From: Adiantum capillus-veneris | Lineage: Eukaryota > Streptophyta > Polypodiopsida > Polypodiales > Pteridaceae | Length of the DNA stretch: 60,000 bases | Direction of reading: 5' to 3' | NCBI GenBank assembly: GCA_014529385.2 | Contig: CM043965.1 | Coordinates: 67,639,690-67,699,689 of the forward strand | In this document: positions 1-10,683 of the stretch, piece by piece | Numbering within the stretch: position 1 is the first letter of the stretch | Layout: every line of letters begins with the position of its first letter | The notes under the pieces: model-generated | Told to the model about the DNA's origin: nothing | Seen by the model: the letters and a program-made list of their open reading frames with translations, nothing else | Databases searched by the model: none | Translations under genes and position numbers: made by a program

Positions 1-1147
1 GATAAAAACTTTTAACATCTTTCACCTACCGGCTAGCCGGGTTAGAAGCGCCATACATTTCCTTTGAAAAAAAAAAAACAATGCAACCCAGCAGCCACAC
101 TACGGCTCTATCAACCGATCACCTGCAGCTCCTCCACTCCTTCAAATGCAGCAAACCTGAAGCTGAGACTATACCAATGTCTTGCCTTTGCGTCTATCAA
201 TCTCTCATCCTGCCGTAAACCTTACAGAAAGCTCTCTCTTCACAAAGCCTCAAGCTTAATCAATCATCCCACCTTCAAGAGGCAGGCAAATGCCCTGCAA
301 GTTCTTCACAGAAAGCACAACAGTATTTCAAGATTGCTGAAAACAGAAGATAAGGTTGACTCATCGACTCCTGGTATGTGTAAGTTTTTGCATGCTCTGA
401 TATCAAGATACCAAAAAGCACATATGTTGATCTCCCTGCTCTTTCTTTGCAGAATGAATGCTGCTTCGCTGGTCCCAGCACTTTTGTTCAAATAAGCTGT
501 CGTGAGCTATGGGGTACAGAACATTGCGCGGACGCCTTGCCATTACAATCATCACTAACGACCACACGATAGGAAACGACACCAAGTGAAAGGTGTTGTG
601 GTATGTTCTCGCCCTGCTTCTCTGTGAATATAAACACAAATTAAATAAAAACAACAGTCAACTGCATGCATCAGTAAATATTACTTCTCATTGCGTTTGC
701 TTGCCCACATGCAATGCCTTTATGTGCTCAAGCGCGCCCACATACACAACACACATTAATACAAACAAAGATCACCCCATGAGCAGTTCTTGAACCTTAC
801 CCAAATGCCTGTATTTGCACTTCATAATAAGGAACAATCATTCTGGAAATCAAAATTCTGGACTTTCAAACCCACACGACGACCTGCATGAGAGAGCAGG
901 GGACTTGAACCCCTTACCGACTTGGTTTGCACCAGAGTGGATACGCGATGCTCTCTTTCGGGAAAGATCAATCAAGTATCTGGTCCACTTTGCAGTAACA
1001 CCAGTAGCTTGCCTAAACCCCCCCGCTGCAAACAAAACCATGGAAAGCATCAGATGGAAAATTAAAGAACATAACAGTGAACAATCGAAATAAGATCCAT
1101 GCATAGCATCAGATTGCATATTGAAAAACATGATGTTGAACAACCGA
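1..1147 (+). repeat. 1.1-kb direct repeat, copy 1 (starts before window)
   Basis: This stretch is repeated in the same orientation at 3127-4266 with roughly 90% identity by eye; both copies share the CGGCTCTATCAACCGATCAC stretch, a block around 640-760 rich in short CA steps, and the end near TTGAACAA. The left boundary of copy 1 lies outside the window. A plus-strand ORF at 64-495 is open in copy 1 but frame-shifted in copy 2, and its 3' part (376-453) looks like an intron (GTATGT donor, pyrimidine-rich TTTGCAG acceptor). No protein family is recognised. No primer-binding site follows the repeat, so an LTR identity is not supported; segmental duplication is equally possible. Confidence 0.7.
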
Positions 1148-1874
1148 AATCAAAATTGAAGCCCGAGGAGCATTAGTATTGTGTTTTAACCGTGAATCGG
1201 TTATCTGGATAACCACCCATCTGACTTGTAGGGACTCGTAATATCCATACAAAACCTCATGAGGAGCACAAGACTCAAATCGTTGGAGGTGCTAACCTGT
1301 ATTCGCAAAGAACCTGGTGAGCACAAGTTGTGTGAGGCCCTGCATAAGTAAATATATAGGGAACCCAACAGAAGCACCAGACACCATGTTGATGACTCCG
1401 GGTATGTATGGAGGAGGAGCATGAGAAGGAAAGGAACACAATCCTTCAGTCATGATTCACATAATGCCATAAGAAGCATGATGAAAGGCATGCCCTCTGC
1501 TATTAATACATGTGTGAATTTTGAGTTGATTTTATCTACAAATACCATTTGTAGCCAACCAGCATTCTACATGTTCTATGCTGAAACGACAATGGTTGCC
1601 TTGCCCTTAAGACTCCACAATGGAATGATCATGTTTGCACTTAGAAGCCGTTCTCAGCCATGTACATGAGAGCATAGCCTGCTGCATAAGCCTTTCCCAA
1701 ATTAGGAGCGATTGGGACCCTACGAATTATAATGAATGAGTTGAAGAAAACAAACCCAATCTTTCAACATTTCTGCTTCACATCATAAAGCTACACAACA
1801 TCTGCATGTTCAGGTGTGCAAAGTAGTGTTTCCAAAAATTGACCAACAGGGATTGGATCCAATCTTTCTTGAGC
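1148..1874. other. unassigned spacer
   Basis: Only short open frames with no recognisable similarity are present. No repeat, RNA gene or regulatory site could be supported here. Confidence 0.5.
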
Positions 1875-2410
1875 TTCCATATAACAGCCACTAGAATAAA
1901 CTTTGTCACAAACTCCCCTCAGTGTCCCCCAGTCGCGTAACTTGCAAGGTACATCTCACCAGGTGCTTCAAGGTGGCTTCTCGGACCTTTGGAGGCTTCT
2001 GCAAGAATGGGCTTTGCTGACAAATCCTTCTTCCCTTGATTTCCTCATTCAGACAAAGGATCTTGTCATGTGTGACGTTGCCAGCCTTTCTTCAAGCAGG
2101 ATTCTTGCACTTTTGTCTACTGCCGCAGAGCTTTCCACACAGCAACCACTAGACCGAACTGTCACAAAATCCCCTCATGGTCCTGGAGTCATGTAAGCTA
2201 CAAGGTACTCCTCATCACGCCCTGCAAGGCGGCTTCTTAGACCTTTGTAGGCTTCTGCAAGAACAAGCTTCGCTGACAAACGTACATAAATCCTTCTTTC
2301 CTTCAATTCCTCGGCCACACGGAGAACCAGGTTCATATGTGACACTGCTAGCCTTTCTGCAAGCATGCTTGTTGCACATATGGAAAGCTCCACTGCAGTA
2401 GACAAAAGTG
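1875..2410 (+). repeat. two diverged 257-bp tandem units with an inverted segment
   Basis: The motif GTCACAAA(A/C)TCCCCTC occurs at 1904 and again at 2161, and the downstream landmarks (GGCTTCT..GACCTTTG..GGCTTCTGCAAGAA, then GCCAGCCTTTCT/GCTAGCCTTTCT) recur at the same 257-bp offset, so two tandem units are visible. In addition, 2104-2135 recurs as its reverse complement at 2377-2410 (CACTTTTGTCTACTGC and GCAGTAGACAAAAGTG), so the second unit ends in an inverted copy of the junction. Function unknown. Confidence 0.7.
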
Positions 2411-2898
2411 CAATGGATTGGCTCTGTGTGATTTTCCCTTCGAACCATGCACCCCCATTCCCTCAAAATCACCTTGCTTCTGCTCTGCAAAAGCCGACAG
2501 TTTTGTTAATGAGGCATTGTACCTCCATCTTGCAGCCCACAATGGTCTACCATACAGCAGCCACTTTTCAGGCTTCCAAAGCTCTTCTGCAGTCAAACCT
2601 GGAGATGGCCGATGATGAGCCATATTTGGCAAGCAAGTTCAGCAGCTGGAGAGCCAACTGCAGAGCCCTCTCACTGCCCTCGTTGCACGAGATTGCTGAC
2701 TCTGGCGGCAGTGTCCAAAAATTCTGCAAAGTCATGAAAGAAGAGCCTTAACGCGCTCCTAGCTTGATAGAATGGAGTGAGACATTATCCCGATTTGTTT
2801 TCTGGTAAAGGGTGGGATCTTCCTCGGCAAAAACTGCCGAAGTCCTCAGGGTTGGCACCTGCTGCCGCTTCTCCTCCTCCTTCGCCTAACATCGCTTC

Positions 2899-2899
<1 letters not shown>
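2411..2899. other. unassigned spacer
   Basis: A plus-strand ORF of 128 aa (2365-2751) crosses this stretch but resembles no known family and shares sequence with the repeat unit to its left. Nothing else is supported. Confidence 0.4.

Positions 2900-2933
<34 letters not shown>
2900..2933 (+). repeat. (CT)n microsatellite
   Basis: An uninterrupted run of about 17 CT dinucleotides. Confidence 0.95.
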
Positions 2934-2936
<3 letters not shown>

Positions 2937-3126
2937 GAGTTTAGATATTAAGGGACACTCTACGCAAGAAGAGAATGACACGCTAATGAACATCCAGAGA
3001 GTTCGAAACCATTCATCTGTTTTCCCGCGTTGTGAAGGGTGTGAAACTAAGAGCTGGGTCCCACCATGGGCTAGGGGAGTTTTAACTCTAACCCCACTAG
3101 TCCTTGGTCGCACCTAACGCCAAGTT

Positions 3127-4266
3127 TGAGAATAAAAACTTTAACAACTTTGACCTACCGGCTGGCTGGGTTTGAAGCGCCATACATTTCCTTTGAAAAA
3201 AAAATACAAAGCAACCCAGCGGCCACACTACGGCTCTATCAACCGATCACCTGCAGCTCCTCCACTCCTTCAAATGCAGCAAACCTGAAGCTGAGACTGT
3301 ACCACTCTCTTGCCTTTGCGTTCTACCAATCTCTCATCCTACCGTAAACCTTACAGAAAGCTTTCTCTTCACAAAGCCTCAAGCTTAATCAATCACCCCA
3401 CCTTCAAGAGGCAGGCAGATGTCCACTTGCAAGTTCTGCACAGAAATCACAACAGTATTTCAAGATTGCTGAAAACAGAAGATAAGGTTGAGTCATCGTC
3501 TCCTGGTATGTGTAAGTTTTTGCGTGCTCTAATATCAGGATACCAAGAGGCACATATGTTGATCTCCCCACTCTTTCTGTGCAAAATGAATGCTGCTTCG
3601 CTGGTCCCAAAACTTTTGTTCAAATAAGCTGTCGTGAGCATTGGGGTACAGAACATTGCGCGGACGCCTTGCCATTACAATCATCACTAACGACCACACG
3701 ATAGGAAATGACACCAAGTGAAAGGTGTTGAGGAATGTTCTCGGCCTGCTTCTCTGTTAATATAAACACAAATTAGATAAAAACAACAGTCAGTTGCATG
3801 CATCAATAAATATTGACTTCTCATTACGTTTGCTTGCCCACATGCAATGCCTTTATGTGCTCAAGCGTGCCCACATACACAACACACACATTAACACAAA
3901 CAAAGATCACCGCATGAGCAGTTCTTGAACCTTACCCAAATGCCTGTATTTGCGCTTTGTAATAAGGAACAATCATTTTGGACTTTCAAAACCACACAAC
4001 GACCTGCATGAGAGAGTAGTGGACTCGAACCCCTTACCGACTCGGTTTGCACTAGAGTGGATACGCGTGCTCTCTTTGGGGAAAGGTCAATCGGGTATCT
4101 GATCCACTTTGCAGTGACACCAGTAGCTTGCCTAAACCCCCTGCTGCAAACAAAACCATGAAAAGCATCATATGAAAAATTAAAGGACATACCAGTGAAC
4201 AATCGAAATAAGATCCATGCATAGCATCAGATTGCATATTGAAAAACATAATGTTGAACAAACGAA
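3127..4266 (+). repeat. 1.1-kb direct repeat, copy 2
   Basis: Second copy of the repeat at 1-1147, same orientation. It carries small indels relative to copy 1, including one near 3310 that breaks the long ORF seen in copy 1, and a few bases missing around 3975 and 4075. The possible intron signals (GTATGT donor at about 3506, acceptor near 3583) are weaker here because the acceptor AG is changed to AA. This suggests the copy is decaying. Confidence 0.7.
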
Positions 4267-4798
4267 AGAAAACCAGGTCGTGTTTTACAAATAAAACAGT
4301 TTGCTTTAGAACTTTGTTCCAAATGCTACGTAAACCCGGTATTGAATGGCTCTTCACATATCGAGCTTTGGAAACAAAAAAATATGGCCCTGCTCAATGG
4401 AACGGTACACTGTGGTCTATCCCTGAAAGGGATTACTGAAGTCTTTGAAATGATTTCGGCGTCTCCTAAACAAAAAAAACCAAATATCAGCAGCTTAAAC
4501 TACTCTTACTCATTTCAACTACTGAAAAGACGAGGCATCTGAATCTATTTTCATTATGCATAATTAGCTGGTCTTTAATTTTATTTATCTCTCGGTTGCT
4601 GGTGTCAGTGGACGAACCTATACTTTCAGTTTTTGTAATCTATTGTTCCTCAGCTTTTATCGTTCTGTATTATTTGATGGTGTCATACCCTGAACCCACG
4701 TCTTCAAATTTCAGTCGGTGTCAACTGCCAGTGTCATTTGCTGGTCTGGTATTTACAGGTTCCACCATTTGCTGATCCTAAATTGTCTTGTTTTACAG
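4267..4798. other. unassigned; possible 5' flank or intron of the PIF/Harbinger gene
   Basis: AT-rich stretch with no recognisable gene. It ends in a pyrimidine-rich TTGTTTTACAG at 4788-4798, a good splice acceptor in front of the open frame of the PIF/Harbinger transposase. Confidence 0.4.
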
Positions 4799-5565
4799 GT
4801 CTAGGAGGCATGGATCTTTAGAGCACTTGAGAGGAACAATTCCATCACTAAATTCTCTGATGTGTGCCTTGCTTCAGGAGTGGGAGTCTTTGCACTGTCT
4901 AACATCTAGTACACAGTCAATTCAAGAGGATGAGATGGAGTTTGAGGAATACATTGCCCCATATCTACCTCTTCTTTGGGCAACAGGCTCCGCGCAACAC
5001 ACCCCTAAGTATCAAGGTTCATTCAACAACGTGCTTGGTTGATGGTATATAAATCCACGCTCTTCGTCAATCGACTGGTGGAACCATTTTGTGTTCTACG
5101 CTCGTGTAGATGAAGAGCAGTGGAGAGAGATTTTCAAGTTGCCCGTCGACCTCTTCACGAGCCTGACTGACCTCATTCGCGAAGATGAGCAGCAAGGAGA
5201 TATACCCGCGAGATTTTGTAACTTGCCAGGTAGGGTCTTCACTGTGGAGAAGAAGGTGGCAATTTCTGTGATAGTACTTGCCTCTGGAAACACGCACTAC
5301 CATGTGGCAAATGCTTTTAGTTGTGGAAGGTCTATTGTCACCACCTTCATCCACGAGTTTGTGCGCTCCCTGGTCCACACAGGGGTGGACATCTTATCAA
5401 ATGGCCAACTACAGTGTCTGAGATGCAAGACGTAAAGGATGGCTTTCGAGCTCAGAGGGGAATACCCAATTGCTATGGAGCCATAGATTGCACTCACATC
5501 AATATGAATTTACCAAAGTGACAAGAGGGTTTTGCGCAACTCAGGGATGTATAGACTTTGCCAAG
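4799..5565 (+). pseudogene. PIF/Harbinger (ALP1/HARBI1-like) DDE transposase, 5' part
   Basis: N-terminal part of a PIF/Harbinger nuclease, the enzyme that cuts and integrates these DNA transposons. Visible: a helix-turn-helix-like stretch (FSCGRSIVTTFIHEFV, 5311-5358) and the first catalytic Asp in GAIDCTHI (Asp codon 5486-5488). The frame is damaged by a stop at about 5041, a one-base shift near 5390 (reading jumps into the frame that encodes IKWPTTV), and a deletion at 5519 that joins the first-Asp region directly to DKRVLRNSG, which in the family carries the second catalytic Asp; roughly 50-60 residues are missing. The gene is then interrupted at 5566 by copia element A and continues at 19546. 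The accompanying Myb-like second protein of Harbinger elements was not found. Confidence 0.8.
5561..5565 (+). repeat. target-site duplication CCAAG (left) of copia A
   Basis: CCAAG lies immediately left of the element and again at 19546-19550 immediately right. The 5-bp length is typical for copia integrase. Confidence 0.93.
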
Positions 5566-5793
5566 TGAAGTCGCGGAGCGGAGCGTGGATCGACTCACAC
5601 ACACACACACACAGATGCACAGAGAGCTTACACAGTACACAGTACGCAGAGAACTTTGTTTTAAGGGTTATCTCCCAATGCCTTATTATCCACAAAAGTA
5701 TAAGTAAGTATATACAAAGAGTTAGTGATAAGTGAGTTAGGCGGCCGGCTGGCCATATCCGTATAAGAGGCCACTTGGGCTTTAATCCCAACA
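5566..5793 (-). repeat. copia A LTR (3' LTR in element orientation)
   Basis: 228 bp, TG...CA ends on both strands, matching 19316-19545 at about 97% apart from a CA-repeat length change and a GC-rich indel near 5743. A TATATAC near 5711 on the minus strand could be the LTR TATA box, which is inference. Confidence 0.93.
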
Positions 5794-5806
5794 ACCTCCC
5801 ACTTAA
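5794..5806 (-). promoter_or_regulatory. polypurine tract of copia A
   Basis: Reads CTTTAAGTGGGAGGT on the minus strand directly before the LTR; the same tract precedes the 3' LTR of element B at 16112-16125. It would prime plus-strand DNA synthesis. Confidence 0.85.
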
Positions 5807-5877
5807 AGTCCAATGTGGCACTTTAAGTAACTGTAAATCTATGAACATAAATGTATAAAGATTTACATGGCTACCAT

Positions 5878-6516
5878 CTATCCAATGCCCAATAACTCAC
5901 GACAGTGCACAAAGCCCTCTCCTGGAAGTCCCTTTGTGAGTAGATCAGCAGGATTGTCCTTGGTGTGAATCTTCAGCAGTTGTATCTGCTTGTCTTCAAG
6001 TACTTCCCTAATGAAGTGATATTTCACATTAATATGCTTAGTCTTCGAATGGAACACTGGATTCTTTGCCAATTGTATAGCACTTTGACTATCACAATAT
6101 AACTCTGGCATATCTACTTTGATTCCCAAGTCTGCTACCAATCTACCAAGCCAAATAGCTTCTTTGCATGCCTCATTTGTTGCAACATACTCAGCTTCTG
6201 TAGTAGATTGCGTAACACAATCTTGTAATCGAGATCGCCATGATATAGCACCTCCAGCCAATGTAAAGACATAGCCTGATGTAGATCTCCTCTTATCCAA
6301 GTCTCCTGCATAATCTGAGTCAGTGTATCATCTGACACTCAAATCCTGACTACCATAGCATATGCGCATACTCTTTGTATGTTTTATGTATCTCATGATA
6401 CCTTTCACTGCCTCCCAATGTTTCTTGCCGGGATTTGACATATATCTGCTAACCACTCCCACTGTAAATGCAATATCCGGACGTGTAGCAATCATTGCAT
6501 ACATCAAACTACCCAC
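5878..6516 (-). pseudogene. copia A RNase H and end of RT
   Basis: Continuation of the pol frame of copia A. Starting at 6516 it reads GSLMYAMIATRPDIAF, a conserved stretch after the RT thumb, then the RNase H domain with [15 protein letters not shown] and [14 protein letters not shown] acidic motifs and the copia terminus [14 protein letters not shown]...LLTKGLP. An in-frame TGA at about 6328-6330 follows SVR. It is about 85-90% identical to the same part of element B. The RT catalytic region that should precede it is missing (see the deletion at about 6525). Confidence 0.9.
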
Positions 6517-7448
6517 TGCAAACGCATATGCAAACTACCCAATCTTCCTTGCCTTTCTCAACAAACCCTTCTGGCTGCTGCATGTAAATTTCCACATCTA
6601 AATCACCATGCAAGAACGCTGTCTTGACATCCATTTGGTGCAACACCAAATCCAATATAGCAACCAATGCAAGAAAGCATCTCAATGTAGTCATCTTGAC
6701 CACTGGAGAGAAGACTTCATCAAAGTCAATGCCTTGTTCTTGCTTAAAGCCCTTGGCAACAAGCTTTGCTTTGTACTTTGGCTGACTATCATGAGCGGTG
6801 ATCTTATACCTGTAAACCCATTTACAAGGTAGAAACTTTTTGCCCTATGGTAATTTAACTAGCTTCCATGTCTGATTTTTATGTAGAGCCGTCATCTCTG
6901 ATTGCATGGCCAACTGCCATTTCTTCGAGTCAACCACTTGTAATGCTTCCTTGTAACAAGATGGTTCTCCGCAATCTGTGAGCATGACATAATTTAGAGA
7001 TGGCACATAACGATCAGGTGGTTTGAAGAGACGCTCAGAACGTCTCACTACAACTGATTCTGCCTCTCTAGCCACTATAAGTTCTTCCTGAGCCTGACCA
7101 TGCTGTCTTGATGTGCTAGCACTAGGTCCATCTTCCCTGAAGACAACTCTTCTGATCTCCTCTGTCTTCTCTGGCTTAGCATGAAACTTGGCTTCATTGA
7201 AATGCACATCATTGCTACGAATAAGTTTTCTGGACTCAGGATCCCAAAGCCGGTAACCCATCTCGCCCGATTCTCCGTAGCCAAGAAATATACAGTTCTT
7301 GCTCTTTGGTTCTAATTTATTCATGAACTCCTTAGGAATATGGCTATAAGCTTCACAACCAAAGACTCTGAGATGCTTATACGAAGGTGCCTTGCCTGTC
7401 CATAGCATCTCGGCCACTGCACTCTTATCCAGAACCCTACTAGGAGAC
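6517..7448 (-). pseudogene. copia A integrase C-terminus and RT N-terminus
   Basis: From 7448 the minus strand resumes the integrase reading interrupted at 16322 by element B: SPSRVLDKSAV, KHLRVFGCEAYSHIP and FLGYGESGEMGYRLW are typical of the copia integrase C-terminal region. The linker is followed by the RT start (LPCKWVYRYK, then MDVKTAFLHGDL with the first catalytic Asp near 6610). A TAG at 6845-6847 stands where element B has Gln (CAA). At about 6525 the sequence leaves the RT after GKEDWV and jumps to the region before RNase H: about 465 bp present in B, including the YVDD box, are deleted. Confidence 0.9.
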
Positions 7449-7475
7449 TGTTGGGGTATAAAGCCCAATGTGGTC
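7449..7475 (+). repeat. copia B 5' LTR, first 27 bp
   Basis: TGTTGGGGTATAAAGCCC start matches 16126-16152 of the 3' LTR. The LTR is split here by the hAT element; the remainder is at 10798-10961. The last eight bases (7468-7475) are the hAT target-site duplication ATGTGGTC. Confidence 0.95.
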
Positions 7476-7670
7476 CAGAGTAACAGGGAACGGGCGGAAC
7501 GGACCCCTCCCGTTCCCGGAACACGTTCCCGGCCAACTTGGGTCCCCGAAACGGAAACGGCAACGGAACGGCGTTCCGTTCCTGGGTGTAACCAGAACGG
7601 CTGGGCGGAACGGGCAGGGAACGGACAAACCGGAACGGGAACGCGTGAGCGGAACAGAACGGGAACGGCA
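7476..7670 (+). promoter_or_regulatory. hAT left terminal and subterminal repeat region
   Basis: About fifteen copies of GGAACG or its complement CGTTCC in both orientations within 195 bp, immediately inside the left terminal repeat. In hAT elements such short subterminal motifs are the transposase binding sites; assignment of that role here is inference from the family. Confidence 0.75.
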
Positions 7671-8131
7671 GATTTCAAATTTTGAAAAAAATGACCGTTT
7701 TTAAAAAAAGCAGGGGGCGTTTAGGGACTGTTTTTGAACGTTTGAGGGAGGGGTAGACTCTAACTCCTATATAATGCCTCAAGGGCAAGGTTGTGAGCTC
7801 TTTGCCTCATCCTTCTTTCAAGGCTCAAGCTCTCTACGTCGGCTCTAGCCTCTTCCAAGTTCCTCAAGCCTCAAGGCTCAACCTTCAAGTCTTCAAGTCT
7901 CTCTCCTTCTCCCTTGGGCCTCAAGGCTTTAAGCTCAAGGCTCAAGTGAAAGCTCACTCTCCCTCTCTCCATCTCTCCCTTTTCCTCTCTCTCTCACGGC
8001 TCGCCATCTCTCCATAATACTTATCTCCCTCATCTCTCTCTCCCTATCACTCCTCTCTCCCTCTCCTCTCCCTATCTCTCCGAGTCCCTCTTCCTTTCTC
8101 TCTCAAGCTCCCTCCCTCTCTCGAGTCTCAC
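7671..8131 (+). other. hAT 5' untranslated/promoter region
   Basis: Contains a TATATAAT at 7769-7776, a likely TATA box, followed by a CTCAAGG-repeat stretch (about 7860-7950) and a long pyrimidine-rich leader (TCTCTCCCTCTC type) directly before the transposase ATG. The leader gives spurious short ORFs only. Confidence 0.55.
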
Positions 8132-8676
8132 ATGGCGCAAGCTTCCGCATCAAGTGAACGTGTGTCCTTGGGTGCGAAGAAGAAGAAGGAGGAAGTATCA
8201 TGGTGGGACGAAGTGCATTCCCGAGTGTTGGGAAAGTCCGGTGGTGCCCGTGCATGGAAGTGCAAACTATGCGGCTTCGAGAGGCAATCCGGCACAACCA
8301 AAGTCCGCGCTCACCTCCTTAAGCTAGAGGGACAACAAGTGGCAATATGCAAGGAGGTCAACGAGCATTTGTTGAAGGTCTTTCAAGCCAAGGATGCGGC
8401 CAAGCCGAAGCGCCCCGCAATCGACCCCAACGATTTGCTCTTTCCCTCTTCTACACCTTCTTCATCCATCGGTGGTAATAGTAATGCGGCGACGGCGGAG
8501 ATGGGGGCGACATCATTTCGATCGCCATTCTCAACCCCTAATACTACGCCGGTCTCCACTCCCAAGCCGCACCAACGCACTCTACATGCCACTTGGGATC
8601 CGAAAAGGAAGGAGGATGTGGATGCAAGTGTTGCACGCTTCTTCTATCATGACCACATTCCCTTCATAAAGGCTCG
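8132..8676 (+). CDS. hAT transposase, exon 1 (BED zinc finger)
   Basis: Encodes residues 1-181 of a hAT transposase that excises and inserts the surrounding element. The ATG at 8132 is the first in the frame, just after the pyrimidine-rich leader, and opens MAQASASSERVSLGAKKKK. Residues about 24-65 form a BED-type DNA-binding finger (WWDEVHSRV... WKCKLC ... KVRAHLL; C-x2-C and a downstream His). A Ser/Pro/Thr-rich linker follows (LLFPSSTPSSS). The exon ends inside an Arg codon at a canonical donor (CG|GTAAGA); joined to exon 2 the reading gives FIKARSEYFKTM, as in plant hAT proteins with a DUF659 domain. Together the exons give 703 aa with no damage. Confidence 0.92.
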
Positions 8677-8771
8677 GTAAGACATTCTTCCATTTTTGGA
8701 TTTAGATATATTGACCAGTTTATTAATTTAACTTTGAATCCTAATACCTATGTGTTACCTCTTATGTGTAG
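8677..8771 (+). other. intron of hAT transposase
   Basis: 95-bp intron with GTAAGA donor and TTATGTGTAG acceptor, AT-rich. Removing it restores one frame across both exons (2112 nt in total, 704 codons including the stop). Confidence 0.9.
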
Positions 8772-10338
8772 GTCGGAGTACTTCAAGACTATGTGCACAA
8801 GGATAGGAGAGTATGGGGCACGATATGTGCCACCCTCTTCCGAGGCCCTCCGCACTACTCTACTCGATAGAGAGAAGGCCGTTGTGGAGACGGCAACCCT
8901 TAACATGAAGAGGCAATGGACCAAGTATGGAGTGACCCTCATTGCGGATGGATGGAGCGACACCAGGAGGAGATCCATTCATGGCATTGTTGCCTATTTC
9001 AAAGGGGAAATGTATTTTGCCCACTCCCATGATGCTACAGAAACAGGAAAATCAGCCGATGTCCTTGCAGGAGAGTGGGCCTCCGCCATAGAGACCATTG
9101 GGTCCGAACTTGTGATAGGGCTAGTCACTGATGGGGAGGCATCGAACAGGGCAGCCGGGGCTATTTTAGAAGGCACATACCCCCACATCACGATGTCCTT
9201 TTGTATGGCGCATTGCCTTAACAACCTCCTGAAGGATTTCGGCAAACTACCTTGGATAGAGCCTCTCTTTGCCTCTACAGCCAAAGTGGTTTCTTTTGTC
9301 AACAACCACAACGTCCTTCGAGCAGAGTTCTTGAAGCGGTCGGAGGGAAAAGTTCTTCTCAAGTATTGTGAGACCCGCTTTGCCTACAACTTTCTTATGG
9401 TAGGCCGATTTGTGGAGTGTCAGAGTGCAGTGCGGCAGCTCTTCACTAGTACAGAGTTTGCTGAGACTTCCCATGCACGTACAGCAGCAGGGATCATTTG
9501 TACAGAGAAGGTAGAGGATCCAGAGTTCTGGGAGTCTCTCAAGACTCTTGACAAAATGGTAAAACCAGTGATTCACTTGCTTAGAGTGATAGATGGTATG
9601 CAACCTTGTGTTGGCAAGGTTTATGAAGCAATGGATCGCATGGTGGAGGCGCTTGGAGATCTTGAGAAGGACCCAGATAGGCTTGAAGAAATCAAAGTCC
9701 TATGCAGCAGCAGGTGGAACTCCTATAGTTCACCTCTTCATGGTGCAGCTTTTGTGTTGGATCCAGAGTTCCAAGGTGCAGGACAGGAGCATGATTCAGA
9801 GGTAAATACACATTGGAACACTATTTTGAAGAGGCTTCACCCTGATAGAGACATGCAGCGCAAAATCAAGGATCAGCTTGCATTTTACAGGGATATGCGA
9901 GGATCATTTGGGACTGCCGATGCCCAAATTGATCGCACCAAGATTTCCTCGGTCTTGTGGTGGCAAGAAAATGGTTCATATGGTCCCGATCTTCAGCGAC
10001 TTGCTATCCGCATTCTCAGCCAAGCGGTTAGCTCCTCTTGCTTGGAGCAATTGTGGAGTGTTTACAGCCACATTGCATCTAGAAAGAGGAACGGACTTGG
10101 AGTGGAGAAAGCAAATGACCTTGTTTTTGTCAGTGCAAACTTACGAATGCTTTGCAAGTCAGCATCTAAAGTGACAGACCCTTTTCTACAGTGGGAGATG
10201 GAGCCAGAGGCAGAGGTGCTTGGAGAGGCGGCAACATCTACACATGAGGATGAGCCTATGCAGGAGGATTGGGATGATATTCATGAGATCCAGGACACCA
10301 CTACAGATTGGGAGGCAGGAGGCTCTTCTCAAGCATGA
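8772..10338 (+). CDS. hAT transposase, exon 2 (DUF659, catalytic core, C-terminal dimerisation)
   Basis: Residues 182-703. The first catalytic Asp lies in LIADGWSD (about residue 237), the second in LVTDGEASN (about 299), followed by CMAHCLNNLL (about 328), the conserved C..H motif of hAT proteins. The C-terminal hAT dimerisation region reads WWQENGSYGPDLQRLAIRIL and LEQLWSVYSHIASRKRNGL (about 575-620). The protein ends in an acidic tail before TGA at 10336. Length is normal for a plant BED-hAT transposase. All key motifs are present, so the product could be active; expression is not shown. Confidence 0.95.
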
Positions 10339-10683
10339 CTCATGAGTCATGACTGATTGCTCCTTATATCTTTTTGTAGCGCCTTGGCTGGCCTTGTAAG
10401 CCATCGTCATGATCTATCTAGTATCATTGTTTTTCTCCAAGCTTTTGTGTGGAGTCTGGACTCTTTTAATTTTGAGTTAAGTTAATGTCCTTTCTATGAA
10501 GAATCAAGATGCTTCTGTGTCATGTGAATGGTGGATTCGTGTCATGAGTCATGACCGCACCTTAAGACTTAAGCATCATTGCAAAGCATGCCTAAATAGG
10601 ATTCTACTTGGAGTAATGAGTGTGTGTGGCTCTCTACTAACATATAGGTTGAATCCACCCTAATTTAAGCATAATTCGAGTTT
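10339..10683 (+). other. hAT 3' untranslated region
   Basis: AT-rich sequence after the transposase stop. It contains repeated CATGAGTCATGA motifs at about 10335-10352 and 10543-10555. No further gene is visible. Confidence 0.5.

Noticed and set aside
893-975. tRNA-like stretch on the minus strand (T-arm AGGGGTTCAAGTCCCCT and pairing AGAGAGC/GCTCTCT ends), with a second copy at 4011-4079
   Set aside because: The segment between acceptor and T-arm is too short and no proper anticodon arm with a 7-base loop can be drawn. It may be a tRNA-derived SINE or chance; not called as a tRNA.
2365-2751. 128-aa ORF
   Set aside because: Overlaps the tandem and inverted repeat unit, has no recognisable similarity and competing open frames on both strands.
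1-4266. LTR retrotransposon with 1.1-kb LTRs
   Set aside because: No primer-binding site, purine tract or TG/CA ends at the repeat borders, and no coding domain in the middle.
7392-7704. ORFs on both strands rich in Arg, Asn, Gly and Pro
   Set aside because: Translation of the GGAACGG subterminal repeats of the hAT element in shadow frames.
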